Below are positions 11,297 to 24,148 of a DNA stretch of 64,000 nt, piece after piece. Source of the DNA: Gordionus sp. m RMFG-2023 (lineage: Eukaryota > Nematomorpha > Gordioida > Chordodea > Parachordodidae); the NCBI RefSeq assembly GCF_954871325.1, contig NC_088777.1:8905366-8969365 (forward strand). Reading direction: 5' to 3'. Both the position numbers and the translations under genes were made by a program. The notes under the pieces were generated by a model. The model ran no database searches and had not been told where the DNA came from. It was given only the letters and a program-made list of their open reading frames with translations. Numbering within the stretch: position 1 is the stretch's first letter; each line of letters starts with the position of its first letter.

Positions 11297-13522
11297 TAAT
11301 AGGGATTTCCCCCCCCCCCTATTGCGATTTCAATGATCCAATTGCTTCGCACCCAGTACTGTTACAACACTATTCATACCCTCTTGATGTGACGGCACTG
11401 GAAGCGATCTCTAAACCCGACTAATGAATAGAGTCAAGTGATTTGATATTATGCTCGCATCTATGTATTGTTTTTACAATTTTAAATCCATCTTTTGAGC
11501 ACGTTTTTCAAAATTGAAAAACTCTGATTTTGCCAGAAATATATTCTATCATGTTTTGGAATACCTATCTTATGAGTTGTAGACATTTTTGCTGTTTACC
11601 TTTTAGTCATTTATAATTTATATAAAAAAATATATGGAAAATTTAATATAAATTATATTAAGTTTAAAAGTTCATAGAAATTTGTCTGAAATTCATAGCG
11701 GTAGGTATTCCAAACATGACGGTATACATTTCGGTAAAATTAGATTTTTTAATTTTTATAAACGCGCTCAAAAAATAATTTAAGACAAAACACAACATAT
11801 ATATTTATATAAAATGGACGATAATATGCTTAAATGATACTTTTCATATATTACAAATTTAAAATAAAAAAAATAAAAATAGTACATAATACACTAATAC
11901 CCTTATATCGTTTTTAAAAAAAAAACCCAGCCTAGCTAGACTGGGACTAAAAATTATATATAATTAAATGTAAGCTTTTATTATTATTTTTTTTTAAACA
12001 TGATTTCTATTGCAATTTAAAATTTTTAACCTACGTATTTTTTCCAAGTAAATTATTACGTCAATTGATTAATTAAATGGTTTTTTTTTTAGATTTTAAA
12101 ATTAAGTTTGATATAGTATGTAAGATTAAAATCAGGAATGCTCGTAACTGGGATTTTTTAAAATAATATAGTGGATGAACACATCTTGAATTAACCCTGC
12201 ACTGCAATAGGAATTTAGAAATCCGCTCCACCCGCTAACTGGGCCTTAAATTTTGACGCCGGTAAATCTGGGAAATGTTTGTAGACCGAATGTTTTAATC
12301 CAAAATTATAGTTTTCACTTAAAAATGTGATTGGTCGGAGGGTGATTACCAAATCCGGCTGATATTTTTAAAATTAATTTATTTTAGAATAATTAAACTA
12401 ATAGAAGGATAGGCTCTTTTTTTATAGCAAAACTAACACCCGAGAAATTGGTCGTTTGGTGATGATTATGAAAAAAAATATATACATTTAATTAAACTAA
12501 TAAATATATTGTTATAAAATTATACAGAGTAGTTTTAAATTTTAATGTATAAAATATATAATATGCACGCGCACCTTATTAATTTATTTTAAATTTGGAA
12601 ATTATTCGGAATTGTTACTATTAGCAGGCAAACGATAATAATTTTGAGTGTTCTTCCAAATGTTTTGGGAACAATTTTGCAGCGATCAATTTTTGGTTTC
12701 CTATAATTTAACATTACTCGATCAATCAGAAGAACGATAGATGGCCTTAGCCTAAGACTTAAATGACGTGATTTCGTTTGACGCTTCCTTGCAAGCAATT
12801 AAGTTTTCATAAGAAACAACCTCACAGATCTATTAAGTTTTTCAATAAAAATTTATTTACGATATCATACCGTCCAGCTGAGACCGGCCCACTCTCCGAA
12901 TTTCTTTTTTTAAAATGTCTGTTGCCTTAACGTCAATTTTAGAAACTAAATGGGATAGCTTTATTTTTTATAGGTCCAGACTTTAAAAAATGGATCGTGA
13001 GCTTTCTAAACCGGTTCGGTTTGCACATATGTTTTAAATCTTAAACAATCATGTCCCAATTTTAAGAAATCTTTAATGCCGTGTTCTGGTTCGTCTTTTT
13101 TATAAACAGTCGTCTGTTTAGCTGTCCATATATCTTCCTCTAAACACCCTTAGATTTACTTGAAAGATAATTAATATATCAATAACAAATAATAATATTT
13201 GACCTTATTTTAAAAAAAACCTAGAAAAGGGTATATTTAAATCATCCTGAAATTTAATTAGATATTTATTTAGTCCCTTATAAAAAAAATCAGATGGATA
13301 GTTTCTTGTTTATCTTTCGATTTGCTTCTTTTTTTCTTCTTTTTCTTACGAATTGCCATTCAAATTAACTTCAAAAAAAAATGTATAAAATATATTCTAA
13401 TCGTAATAATAATTGCTTGCGGATAAAAAAAAAGAGAGAAAGAAGTTATTGATTTTATATTTAGTTATTTATTAGACAAAGTATTGTATACATAACATTA
13501 CTTAAAGTATTATTTACGTAGT
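11297..13522. other. AT-rich stretch without recognised gene
   Basis: A C run lies at 11309-11319. A GC-richer patch at 12590-12800 carries a 69-codon basic frame on the minus strand with no recognisable motif; an upstream exon of the Asn-rich gene could lie in this interval but none is identifiable. Confidence 0.5.
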
Positions 13523-13958
13523 AGTGCAAAAATCACTCCATTTGAGCCGATTTTTAGTTAACGTCTAACTCAGTATTTTATTCAGAAAAATTTGACGTAA
13601 ACCTGGAGGGTAAGTGGAAAATAATTCACTTCAAAAAAAAACCCCAATAATAATTCTTAGAAAATAATTCTTCGGAATTGATTTTCTTAAAATTTTTAAA
13701 TATTTTATATGAGGATTTTTATTTCGTGGATATATTTATAAGGAATTATTTCTCTTATTTTATTAATTTTGTAATTTTTAATATCTTAAAAAGCTGGGAT
13801 TTTTTAATTATTTTCCTAGATTCAGCCTGGAGATTTTGTTCATAGACTGGCAAAGGTTTGGACATCTATTAGCGAAATCTGAGGCGTTGGCAATACTTTT
13901 ATGGCTAAAATCTTGAGTTAGCCGGTTTTAAAAATCGGCTTAAATGGTACGATTTTGC
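13523..13958. mobile_element. Palindromic TIR family, copy with both arms and an internal insertion
   Basis: The left arm GTGCAAAAATCACTCCATTT then GAGCCGATTTTTA pairs with the right arm TAAAAATCGGCTTAAATGG..CGATTTTGCA. Core at 13815-13890 (CCTGGAGATTTTGTTCATAG, GGTTTGGACATCTATTAGCG). CCTGGAG occurs at about 13602 and again at about 13815, enclosing some 210 bases that other copies lack. Confidence 0.65.
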
Positions 13959-15130
13959 ATCGCTACATATTATATATAGCATTGATCTTATGTATAATAT
14001 TAATTTATTTTATGCCTCTTAATTTTTTTTTATGATCTATTGTTGATTTTTTTAAAAAAGAATTTAAAAAAACGCACAAAATTATTTGACTCCTTTGTGG
14101 TCTGGAAGAAAAAATATCAGAGGGACGGGAGCGAACTAGCAACTTAGATATATATTTTTTTTAAATAATCAGTGATACATACTTTTTGATAACGCTATCT
14201 TAAAAAAAAATTAGATGGCGGCAAACTCTAATCTATTATTTAATCAACCTAGCACTACCTCCCTTTATTCTACTGTGTAGCTAGTTGAACTAGCCCTCCC
14301 CCCCCCCCCCCGAAATTTACTATTTATAAATTTCTATTTTTAAACAGTGAAGGGTGAAAACGAATATTAGATCACGTGTTCTATCCATTTTATACTATGA
14401 GATTATTTCATTTCTTCGTCAATATGAAATATTTATTAATTTACTCTCAAATCGATAATTTTAATGAAATTATAATAATTGTTTGAAAGTTAGATCCATA
14501 GTATTTCTTTCGTGGTTTGCAAAGTTTCTTCATAATTCTAAGATAAAGATCTTGATTGATAAAATCAATAACTACCAAAAGCCAATCATCATGCTTTATT
14601 ATTTTGTGATATTTGTTTTGTAACGAATCGAACCGATTTATTATTTTAGCAAGTTTAATTTACTTTTATTTTTTTTTAAAAAAAATCAATAAATTAATAT
14701 GCAGTTTAATTAATTGATTTAGAATTATTATTATTTTTTAAAAACCATGGTGATTATAATAAAATTTTAAAATTCGACACGCGATGTTATCTGAACTTCC
14801 TTGAAATCCCATCTTAGCGTTTAAACATTTATCACCATTATCGAATCAAAAATTGCCTATTCTCGCTGCTTCATTGAGGCCTTAACCAATTAAGATATGA
14901 ATGAATTTTTAAGCTATGCTTTAATGAACATTACTCATTATGAGTTATGACTTGTCCCGATATTAATTTTTTTTAACCTCTTATAAGTAATATTGGGAAA
15001 GTAATTTTGGGGTTGGGGGGGGGGGGGTGTTAATAATAAAAAATAGGATAGAATATCATCTAATTTAGATTTATAAATATCAATTTTTTAAATAATAACT
15101 TCGGATATTTATTTTAATTTTTTATATTAG
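13959..15130. other. AT-rich DNA before the Asn-rich exon, probably intron
   Basis: Ends in a T-rich tract and AG, taken as the splice acceptor at 15129-15130. Holds a 14-base C run (14298-14311) and a 13-base G run (15015-15027). No exon is recognisable. Confidence 0.5.
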
Positions 15131-18040
15131 ACCTATAACGTTTATCAATCTCAACCCACTTCCGCTCAATACTGGAATCCAGTTGATTCCGCCGATACTT
15201 ACATGCCCGAAATGGTCAAGACAAAGCCACACAGTGGGTTACCTTCATCTTACTATTACAAACCCAACCCTCTTCTTCTGAGTGGTCATCCCCCCTTGAA
15301 GCCTTCACCCTCTACAACACAATTATCTTCTTTCTATAATAACAATAACAACTCTGCGCCTCAATACTACACAGAACCCTACAACTATGCTCCGGCGTAT
15401 GGTTCTTCAGGTCCTTTGCCTTACACTCCACCATCTTCTTCATTCGATCATCGTAGCGCCTATCCGCCCCCTCGACAAGAGACTCCTTATGACTATTACA
15501 ACAACAACCACTTGCAACATGTCGTGCAGAACCAATCTCAACGCCTCAATAATCCCGGAGGTACAGGTCTCGCCCTTAAACCAGAGAAGCAGCGCCCTCC
15601 TGTCCTTACCCCACACACAGGAAACGCCAGCAAAGAGGAAAAAGCCGCGGCTCGTAAACTATACAGACAAAATCTGAAGGCCTTGAAAGGAAACGCTGCA
15701 ACTGCATCTTGTTCCCCACTCGATCCCGCCCGCAAACGTAAACAAGACCCCTCCGACCAGTCTCAGCCAACTAAAAAGAGAAAAAATAACAAACAGACTC
15801 CAGCTAACAAATCCGATCCATCTCACTTATCCAAAGCTTCCTCCGCATCGCTCAACAACGGTTGTGGTGGTTTACTCCATTCCATGCTTGACCACCCTCC
15901 ACTAACTTCCTCTTTCACTTCAACACATCATGTCGAAAACGATCTCTATCCTGCCCGCCGAAACCCCAGATTCGATGATTCCTTCAACAACGCACAAAAT
16001 AATGGTAACACCGGTAACAATATCCAAGCGTTCCTCGACACTTATCAGATCACAGAGGATTGTATAAATGAGGACGCCTTCCAGGACATTCTGCTCGGAA
16101 CAGGTGGAGATGAACCTTCTGGACTAGGACCCTATCCCCTTGATCCCTCGTCCGCAGGCTTTATCAATAATGGCATAACGGCTAGATCATATCTCTCTGC
16201 TGCGGGTAGCGATAGACGTGCTCCATCTTATTATGATAGCAAGCGCCCATCTTCGCTCCTTGAGGAGCCACCAGAAGAGAATCACTTGGTAAAGATGAAC
16301 AGGCTGGTCAACGCCGATGATAATGTGGATATGCGACCTCGTCAGATTCTCAATACCTCTACCACCAACTCTGCTACCAAAGGTCCAGCCAAAAAGACTA
16401 ACGCAGGTCGTAAACGCCTTAACTCTAAATCCTTGTCTTCCTCCATCGTTAATGGTGATTCCTATGATCCCTCAAGGCACAACATCATTACTAAAATGAA
16501 AGATTCCGAAGAAAATACCGAATATGTAGAAAACAAATTCAATCCCTACAACATTGGATGCGGCGATACTACGAATCGATATCGCGCTCCTTTCGATTTC
16601 GAGAGGCCCACCCAGCACCAAGATTCCATACGATTTTATCCACAGCCGCATATGATGCAGCGAAATCTGAAACCTAACAATCTTAAGATTACGGTCGGTT
16701 ACCCACCACCTTTTACTAACAATAGGGCTCAAGTTTATTTTGACCAAAATCCTACTGTCAACAATCCCCCGTTCCCCGTCATCAACAATAATGTAAGACA
16801 ACAAGATCCTTACGCCTTTGCTTCAGGCCATCACCAAGGTAATCCATACATTCATGCAGATTATAGGCAACCTCACCCCTTCGATAACACGGAGTCCCCA
16901 TCCGTTCAATCACACAATAATAAAGATGCTTCCCAGAACAATTACGGGCATAACAATAACTTTCACGGCGGTCACGTTCATCCCAACCATCCAGCTATTA
17001 ATAATAAGGAGTGGCTTAATTACGGCCACAACAACTTTAATGCTCTTAACAATAGTAACATGAATATGCCCGCGCCCGGGAGTTTAAATAACTACAATCT
17101 CTCTTCTACTACCTGTATAAACGACAACAAAATGGTTCATCCGAGGGGGGCTCGATTTTTTTTGGACAAAAATTACGAACACGATCCAATCAATAAGAAA
17201 AACAACTTGGCCTCTTCGAACGTGAATCAACACCAATTTTACAACACCTTGCCGCACCACCCTTCCCCACCTTTGTTGGCCAATAACCCAGCGCCAGCTT
17301 TTACTCAACACCAACAAAATTCTCCGTATGCCAATCCTGGCCATTTGCACATCCCTTCTAGCCTTCCTAAGACCACTACCATTTACGTAACTGTTGAACC
17401 GCACAAATGGAACGCGAACTACAATAGAAACTCTAATAGTTTTATGGGTTCTTCTGGCAACAATAAAATGTACCAACCTCCCAATTTCGTGCCTCATCCA
17501 GCCGATGACAATATAATCAAGCCCAATAATCTTGGAACACCTATAGATCATATGCACATTAAAATGAGTTCTATACCTCCCTTGGACCAACAGATTTCAA
17601 GTATTAAAGAGGGGGGGTCAATGACGAAAAATTTTCAAGAGAACGTCTGCTTGACAGGTGCACTCAATGCTTCAGCCCTCAAACAACCATCCCGACCCTA
17701 CAATTTACTCGAAAACTCTCTTTTCCCAGGAAACGTTGTTAATGTGAACGTTAGTTGTGCCACTCCTAACCTTATCCTTCACAAAGATCAGCCGGCGCCT
17801 CCGTTCAATATCCCCTCTCTGGTAGACGATCTAGACTCCCTTCTAGGTTCTTCTTCAAACAACGAAACCGAACATGCCGGAAGTCTGTTGGAGCATTCCT
17901 CCGGAATCGCGTCGTGCTCTTCTTCCCTTTCCAGCACGAGCACTAACGCAACCACAGAAGATTTGCTTCAACAACAGCTCATACATGAGCGATGTATTCT
18001 CCACGAATTCGCGGCTACCGCTGATTTCTTTAGCGCATAA
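15131..18040 (+). CDS. Unrecognised Asn/Ser/Pro/His-rich probable nuclear protein, last exon(s) only
   Basis: A long open exon follows a pyrimidine-rich stretch and AG at 15129-15130. The frame is open from 15131 through the first internal ATG at 15203 to TAA at 18038-18040. I take 15131 as a splice acceptor, because 24 in-frame codons with the same composition (TYNVYQSQPTSAQYW...) precede that ATG; upstream exons are not identified. Counted from the ATG the protein is 945 residues, mostly low complexity: Asn runs (46-50), Pro/Tyr-rich residues 15-100, and His/Asn-rich stretches after about 500. Basic clusters at 143-162 (KEEKAAARKLYRQNLKALKG), 177-197 (RKRK and KKRKNNK) and 397-409 (KKTNAGRKRLNSK) look like nuclear localisation signals. 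Acidic/hydrophobic patches near 278-298 and 874-884 (LVDDLDSLLGS) could be activation or docking motifs. No signal peptide, membrane segment or enzyme motif is visible. GC is far higher than in the flanks and C greatly exceeds G. A regulator of transcription or an RNA-binding scaffold is my inference from composition; the family is unknown. Confidence 0.75.
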   Translation, partial: TYNVYQSQPTSAQYWNPVDSADTYMPEMVKTKPHSGLPSSYYYKPNPLLLSGHPPLKPSPSTTQLSSFYNNNNNSAPQYYTEPYNYAPAYGSSGPLPYTPPSSSFDHRSAYPPPRQETPYDYYNNNHLQHVVQNQSQRLNNPGGTGLALKPEKQRPPVLTPHTGNASKEEKAAARKLYRQNLKALKGNAATASCSPLDPARKRKQDPSDQSQPTKKRKNNKQTPANKSDPSHLSKASSASLNNGCGGLLHSMLDHPPLTSSFTSTHHVENDLYPARRNPRFDDSFNNAQNNGNTGNNIQAFLDTYQITEDCINEDAFQDILLGTGGDEPSGLGPYPLDPSSAGFINNGITARSYLSAAGSDRRAPSYYDSKRPSSLLEEPPEENHLVKMNRLVNADDNVDMRPRQILNTSTTNSATKGPAKKTNAGRKRLNSKSLSSSIVNGDSYDPSRHNIITKMKDSEENTEYVENKFNPYNIGCGDTTNRYRAPFDFERPTQHQDSIRFYPQPHMMQRNLKPNNLKITVGYPPPFTNNRAQVYFDQNPTVNNPPFPVINNNVRQQDPYAFASGHHQGNPYIHADYRQPHPFDNTESPSVQSHNNKDASQNNYGHNNNFHGGHVHPNHPAINNKEWLNYGHNNFNALNNSNMNMPAPGSLNNYNLSSTTCINDNKMVHPRGARFFLDKNYEHDPINKKNNLASSNVNQHQFYNTLPHHPSPPLLANNPAPAFTQHQQNSPYANPGHLHIPSSLPKTTTIYVTVEPHKWNANYNRNSNSFMGSSGNNKMYQPPNFVPHPADDNIIKPNNLGTPIDHMHIKMSSIPPLDQQISSIKEGGSMTKNFQENVCLTGALNASALKQPSRPYNLLENSLFPGNVVNVNVSCATPNLILHKDQPAPPFNIPSLVDDLDSLLGSSSNNETEHAGSLLEHSSGIASCSSSLSSTSTNATTEDLLQQQLIHERCILHEFAATADFFSA

Positions 18041-18480
18041 ATGGGGTGGAAACGCCGTCAATTTTACATCTACTTAAAAAAGAAAGATGTGGTGTTCTTT
18101 TATAAAACTTAGGCCTCAGCCATAACATATTATAATACTCTCTATCTTTAGTGATTTTTCTGTATCTTGGTATAGAGATGATATAATATATGACTTTAAC
18201 GTCTTTATAATAGCGTTTGACGAATATGCAATCAATCGGTATATTAGTTTACCTCGATCAATTTTTATACAAGGATTTCTAACCACACTTCATGCGTCCT
18301 AACCATTTTAAGGATGTCGGTTAACTCCTCTAAGTGCTCAAAGCATTTGTCGACCATTTATCTCCCAATTTAATAAAAATCTCAGATCATTACACGATTT
18401 CGATTGGTGTATTATACATGTAAGTTAACTTGCGCGTGCTCAAGCCTACCAATCTGACTCAAACAACACACTAATATATC
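18041..18480 (+). other. Likely 3' untranslated region of the Asn-rich gene
   Basis: Base composition stays above the local AT-rich background for about 440 bases after the stop codon and then drops. An AATAAA hexamer lies at 18372-18377, a plausible polyadenylation signal. The true 3' end cannot be set without transcript data. Confidence 0.35.
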
Positions 18481-20714
18481 CCCAGCATTTCATTATTATT
18501 AAATCTACACTTTAAACTTATTGTTTTATGTTTTTATTTATAAATAATCAATATTTTTTATTTTCTTTCAATATTTAAGGGGGGGGGGAATTATTGCTAA
18601 GAGGGAATAATATGTAATGAAAGAATTCTTAGATTATAGATACGCAAATATCTATTTTCTTTAATTTTTGAATACATTAAAAATCAAGTATATCAAATTG
18701 ATAATATATAAAAAATAATTATATTTTATTTTGATAACGGTTTTACATGTATTAATAAATTTATTTATTCTTCCTTATTTTTATAACAAATAAAAATATT
18801 TAAATAATCAATAATTTATTAGATCAATAATTTCACGATAGAAATTAACCAAATGTTTAGCATACTTATTTAATTAAATTTCTTGATCAACTTCGTATTA
18901 AACGCCTTCAAAAATAATGGAAAAATCTATAGTTCGATATTGGTTATAAAGGATCAATTTAAAATGTACTTTAACATGGAGGACATCATGTCCAAGCGAT
19001 TTTGTCATTTCGCATATTTTAAAAATTGAATTATATGTGGAGAATTTATTATGTAGATAATTCATTATAAAATCTGACTATATTGTTTTATAAATAATTT
19101 TGCTTTTTATTCCAGTATAATATTTATCTTATTTTCCCTGCATATTTATTTATATTCTAAATTCATTATATAACACACTATAATTTATTTAGTTTAAATT
19201 TAAATACATTTTTTTTAAAGGTAATTTATAAAATTGTATTATATTTTTTTTTACATAATATTTATTTAAATCAATTATTTCTAATTTTTAGATATTATAT
19301 TATAATAAATTTTTAAACAATAATATTTAAATTTTGCAGCATTAAATTTTCTCTTCAAAATATGAACAATAAAAGAAATGACCAATAATAATATTATTAT
19401 TTTTTTATACACATTACAATTATAAAATATTAAATATAACCCTTTTTATACCTATAAAGATTTTTTTCAATCAACATAAATTCATTTTGTACATATATTT
19501 AAATTATCAATTGAAACATTGGTCTTAAAAACTAGATTGTATATTTATTTTTATTTGTTCATTATATAAAGATAAATAACATCGAATTATGTTATATTTC
19601 TCAATTTTTTTTTAAACCTTTAATTTCTAAATAATTGATATCTTTTTATTATATTAATTATGAATGTGAGGAAAACTATGATATACTATATGAACAATAA
19701 ATAATAAAACAAATTTAAAAAAATATATATTAAATACAGGGATGGGATAAAAATTTCTCTGGAGGCTGTAAATTTTTAAAAATAAATTTGTTGTTTAAAA
19801 TATTAATGGGCCAATATTATCTACTTTGTAGAATATTTTAACGGGGGGATGGGAGCGATACCCGCTGTCCCAGTGAAGCCGGCCCCTATGGGTTATGCTT
19901 AACCAAATTGAACATCCATAGTTTGGGTTCGGGGTTTTAAAATTCGAAACGGAATGTTCTGGACACGTTTCATAAACAGAACTTGGAGTATGTAACGGGA
20001 AAGTTCTCGGATCAAATAAGAATATTAAAAATTTAATTATATAACAATTCATCAAATATATTTTTTTTTCAATATCGTTATTTCTTTTATAATCTGGCTA
20101 CTAGTATGCCATCTACTTTTCATAAAAATTATATTTTTTCTGTTTTAAATATATAAGATTAGAAATACATGATCTCCATAATTACGATAGTAAATAACCT
20201 AAACTTGACCAAATTTTATATTAAGATATTTCTTTATTTTATTAGGTAAGGCATTCATTCAACTATGTATATATATAAAATAAATATTTAACAATAATCA
20301 TATAGGTTTGCATCAAATATTAAAAACAATAGTTCTTATAAAATCAGAGAAGTCTCGCACTCTATCACGATGTTCCTCGCAAATTTTTTTTAGACGAATT
20401 TAGATAACTCGCTTTTATATTGAGTTTTGATCAACGCGCGTTCGTTCGAGTTTTATTATTGCCAACTAGATTAGTAAAACGGTCACAAGTATGTTATTCA
20501 TCTGATAATTCTGATTCGCGTTTCAGGTTTCTGGTAGAAATCGAGGCTCAATTGATCTATCTGGGACTGATAATTACCACTAGCGACCTCTCTTGATACT
20601 CCATTGGCATTATTTTTATCAAAATAATCGAGAATATCATTTTTATTTTTAGGACTAACTGATCTTAAGAATGTCATGGCATTGGCCATATCTCATAATG
20701 AAACAAGGGCTAAG
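18481..20714. other. AT-rich stretch without recognised gene
   Basis: Extremely AT-rich from 18480 to 19740. A GC-richer patch at 19840-19900 (CCCGCTGTCCCAGTGAAGCC) has no identified origin. No coding block seen. Confidence 0.6.
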
Positions 20715-21718
20715 TAGTGTTGTAAACGAACGCGTTAATTTTGAACGGGTTTGTTTTTTGAAAAAAATGATGAACGCGTTCCTTTTATTTTTGACGAACT
20801 TTGAACGTAAACGCGTTCCTTTTTTGACGAACGCATTCGAATTTAACGTTAGTTCAATTTTAAAAACAGTTTATTTATTTGAAAAATTTAAAATTACTCT
20901 AAATTTTTTAAGAAAAAAGTCATATATTTTTTAATCAGCTGATATCCCTTTTTCACATTTTAATTTTTTTTAACACTAGTTATTAATTTGAATATTATTG
21001 TTTATATTATAATTTAATAGATAAGCATAATGAATATTATTATTTCATCATCATCTGACTTAAAATTCAAAATTAGATGAATTACCATGGCCCCAAATAT
21101 GATAAATATTTTACAGTAACATCCTATATTGAATTAGCTAATTCAATTACCAAATATGTAAAATATGCCCAAAGTATTATATCAGTTTTCAGGTTCCAAT
21201 TTAAAACGACATATGATTGTAATATTAATTTATAACATAATACAACTAATTATAATCATTAAATTTGAAGAAAAATGCATTTAGGCTATTTGATTCCAAA
21301 CAATAACGCTAGTTATTTTAAAAAGACGCTTTTAAATCGGATTAATAAAAGGTATTAAACCTATCACTATCAAATTATATATGTTTTTTTTAGTTATGTT
21401 CTTTCTGCAATTATATATCCAGTATCAAATTTCAATGGCCATGAATAAAACTTCCACAGGCGAACCTAATAAACTTATATCGTTATTGAAAACCCTAGAA
21501 ATGATAATGCAAGAACTGTTAATTTCTAGATATTCTTGTTTTTTGACGAGGAAGTAGAGGATGGATCGGAGGAGGATAACTTTTCTCAATTTTTTGAAGC
21601 AAAGTACAACACAATAAATGTTTTTATTAATTCCCTGCTTTAAAAGATTTTTTATTAAATATAATACCGCGATCCCCTCATCTGTCCTTGTTTGCACGTT
21701 TTTAGTATAGCTAATGTA

Positions 21719-21787
21719 TCATCTGCCAAGCGTTCCTGTCTATCAGATGAAAATTTTGAAAAACAATTGTTATTAAATTTTTTATAA
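21719..21787 (+). pseudogene. hAT transposase C-terminal end
   Basis: Twenty-two codons, SSAKRSCLSDENFEKQLLLN then FL and TAA, match the last helix of the hAT dimerisation domain (family pattern R..L....FE.LLL). It lies on the plus strand inside the element bounded at 20715 and 27297. Upstream coding sequence is too decayed to read. Confidence 0.65.
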
Positions 21788-21984
21788 ATAAAAATATCCT
21801 TTTATTTCCTATATTATATTGTATTTATAATTTTATTATCAAAATAAAATTATATTATTTTTAACATGGCTAAAAGACCTAATCAATGCTCTAAATATAG
21901 AATTAATTAAACACACTAAAAATACACAAATAATTTTTTTATTAATAATTTTAAACAAAAACAATTAAAGAAATCTTAATATAG

Positions 21985-22860
21985 CAAAAAGTAACATCTC
22001 CCCATTATAAATCCACCTTAACATCCCAACCTTAAAATTGAATTTAGTTGGCATTACAAATTGAAGCAATTTATAAATTCACCTTAGCATCATCCATCAA
22101 GATGGTTACAGCACATTATTATATCTTCAAGCATTTATGACATTTGACACTCTTTTTAAAGAGAAACAATAGAGATATAAAGTAACATCTTCTACAGCAA
22201 CCACAAATTCACCTTAACATCATCATTATGTCACCCAACCTCATAAAATTGAATCCAGCAATATAACAGAAAAATTACCATATTCATGGACAGTTCATAA
22301 ATGGCTTTAAAAATAAGTATTAATTTCTATTCCCCTGTATAATCATCTTGACCAATTAAAACAAAATATTCTGGAAGAATTGGCAAATTTTTCATGAAAG
22401 TTAAAAATCAAATTATAATTACCAATATAATGTGACCTCATATTCTCTAAGTAGAAAACAACAGACTAAATAGATAATACCAACTAACAAAACCTATTTG
22501 ACTATTCATCTATTATATCAATGACCAATTGAAATAACCTTAATCAAGCAACTCCATCTTTTTTTATACACATCAGAAGTAACATCTCCCCAATTATAAA
22601 TCCACCTTACAATCCCAACCTTAAAATTGAATTTAGTTGGCATTACAAACTGAAGCAATTTATAAATTCACCTTAGCATCATCCATCAAGATGGTTACAG
22701 CACATTATTATATCTTCAAGCATTTATGACATTTGACACTCTTTTTAAAGAGAAACAATAGAGATATAAAGTAACATCTTCTACAGCAACCACAAATTCA
22801 CCTCAACATCATCATTATGTCACCCAACCTCATAAAATTGAATCCAGCAATATAACAGAA
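21985..22860 (+). repeat. Two direct 5' monomers of the LINE, about 280 bp each
   Basis: 21985-22270 and 22577-22860 are nearly identical, starting AGTAACATCTCCCC and ending CCAGCAATATAACAGAA, separated by about 300 bp of unrelated sequence. By analogy with monomeric 5' regions of some LINEs they may carry the promoter; this is inference. Confidence 0.85.
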
Positions 22861-23334
22861 TGTTTTAAAGGAAAACTAATTGGAATCTTAACAACAATTA
22901 TGTACCAACAATAAATCCGGTCCATTTTCTCTATTAAATCAAACATGTCTATTCTTCAAGAGGATTCAATTCCAAAGAAAGGGATAATTTAACTTCAAAC
23001 ATTAATATTCAAAAGTCTTCTCAATCCACCCAATTTAGACTCAAAGATTGCCTCCCTTTTTTTTCACCAGAAGTTATCTTACTTTCTTCTTTTTTTTTCA
23101 ATACTTATTTTTAAAACATATTAAACAACTTGTTTTTAAAAATAACTTTTAATCTTCAATTAGTTCAACACTTATAACATATCAATAAATTTACATATAG
23201 ACTTTTTAATATTTAGCATTATAACCAATTTAACACTTATTTTATACATTCACGAATTTCCATGATTCATCTTATAACATTTAAATATTCAATAAATTCA
23301 CATATTTTTTTAAACAACATTTAGCTTTCAATTA

Positions 23335-23890
23335 ATTTAACACTTATATATATATTTATTCTTTCTTTCATTCACAACTATAACCACATATTCTCTTTTT
23401 ACATGCACATTTTTTCTTTGTACACATTTATTCCTCACAATTGAACCAAATTAATTTTTTTTTTCATTTTACTTTTTCATTTATATACTCTTCAAGACTC
23501 AAATTCTCTCACATTCCTTTTTATATCCCCATTAATACAAAATAATATTTCTTCTCCCTTTCATAAACATACCCAAAATAATTTTTTTTTCTTTTCTCCC
23601 CTTTTATATATTGTTTCTTTTTAACAACATTCAACATTTCAACTAATTTAACATTTACATATATATATATCTTTTTATTCTTTCATAATCACAACTCTCT
23701 TTTTACATGCATAATATTTTTTTTTTATTTGTACACATTTATTCCTCACAATTGAACCAAATCTTTTCTTTTTTTTTTACTTTCTTATATATATATTCTT
23801 CAAGACTCAAATTATCTTACGTTCCTTGTAATATCCCCATTAATACAACATAATTTTTCTTTTCCATTTCATAAACATACCCTAAATAAT
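23335..23890 (+). repeat. Second pair of 5' direct repeats of the LINE, about 250 bp each
   Basis: 23335-23590 and 23640-23890 share TTTTTACATGCA, GTACACATTTATTCCTCACA, ATTGAACCAAAT, CTTCAAGACTCAAATT, ATATCCCCATTAATACAA and TTTCATAAACATACCC in the same order. They differ more than the first pair, mostly in T-run length. Confidence 0.8.
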
Positions 23891-24148
23891 TATCTTTTTT
23901 TCTCCCTTTTATATATGTTCCTCAGTCTTTCAATCTTTTATTTACTTTAACCATTACATTTATTAAAACAAATAACCAACCTCTATCAAACACCAACCAA
24001 TCCCAACAACCTTTATGCCCATTCTTTCCTCTCATATTTAATAACCTTATCTTTACAACATCATTATTCTCTGCAGATTATTTCTTCCTAGTCTCTGTCA
24101 CATCCCCATTCTCAACACAATTATTCACAACCTTTCTTTATCCACACA

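Noticed and set aside
12589-12798. 69-codon basic minus-strand frame in a slightly GC-richer patch
   Set aside because: No recognisable domain, no splice context and too short to separate from chance.
16472-17590. Long minus-strand frames opposite the Asn-rich exon (16472-16804, 17084-17590)
   Set aside because: Shadows produced by the biased composition of the real plus-strand exon.
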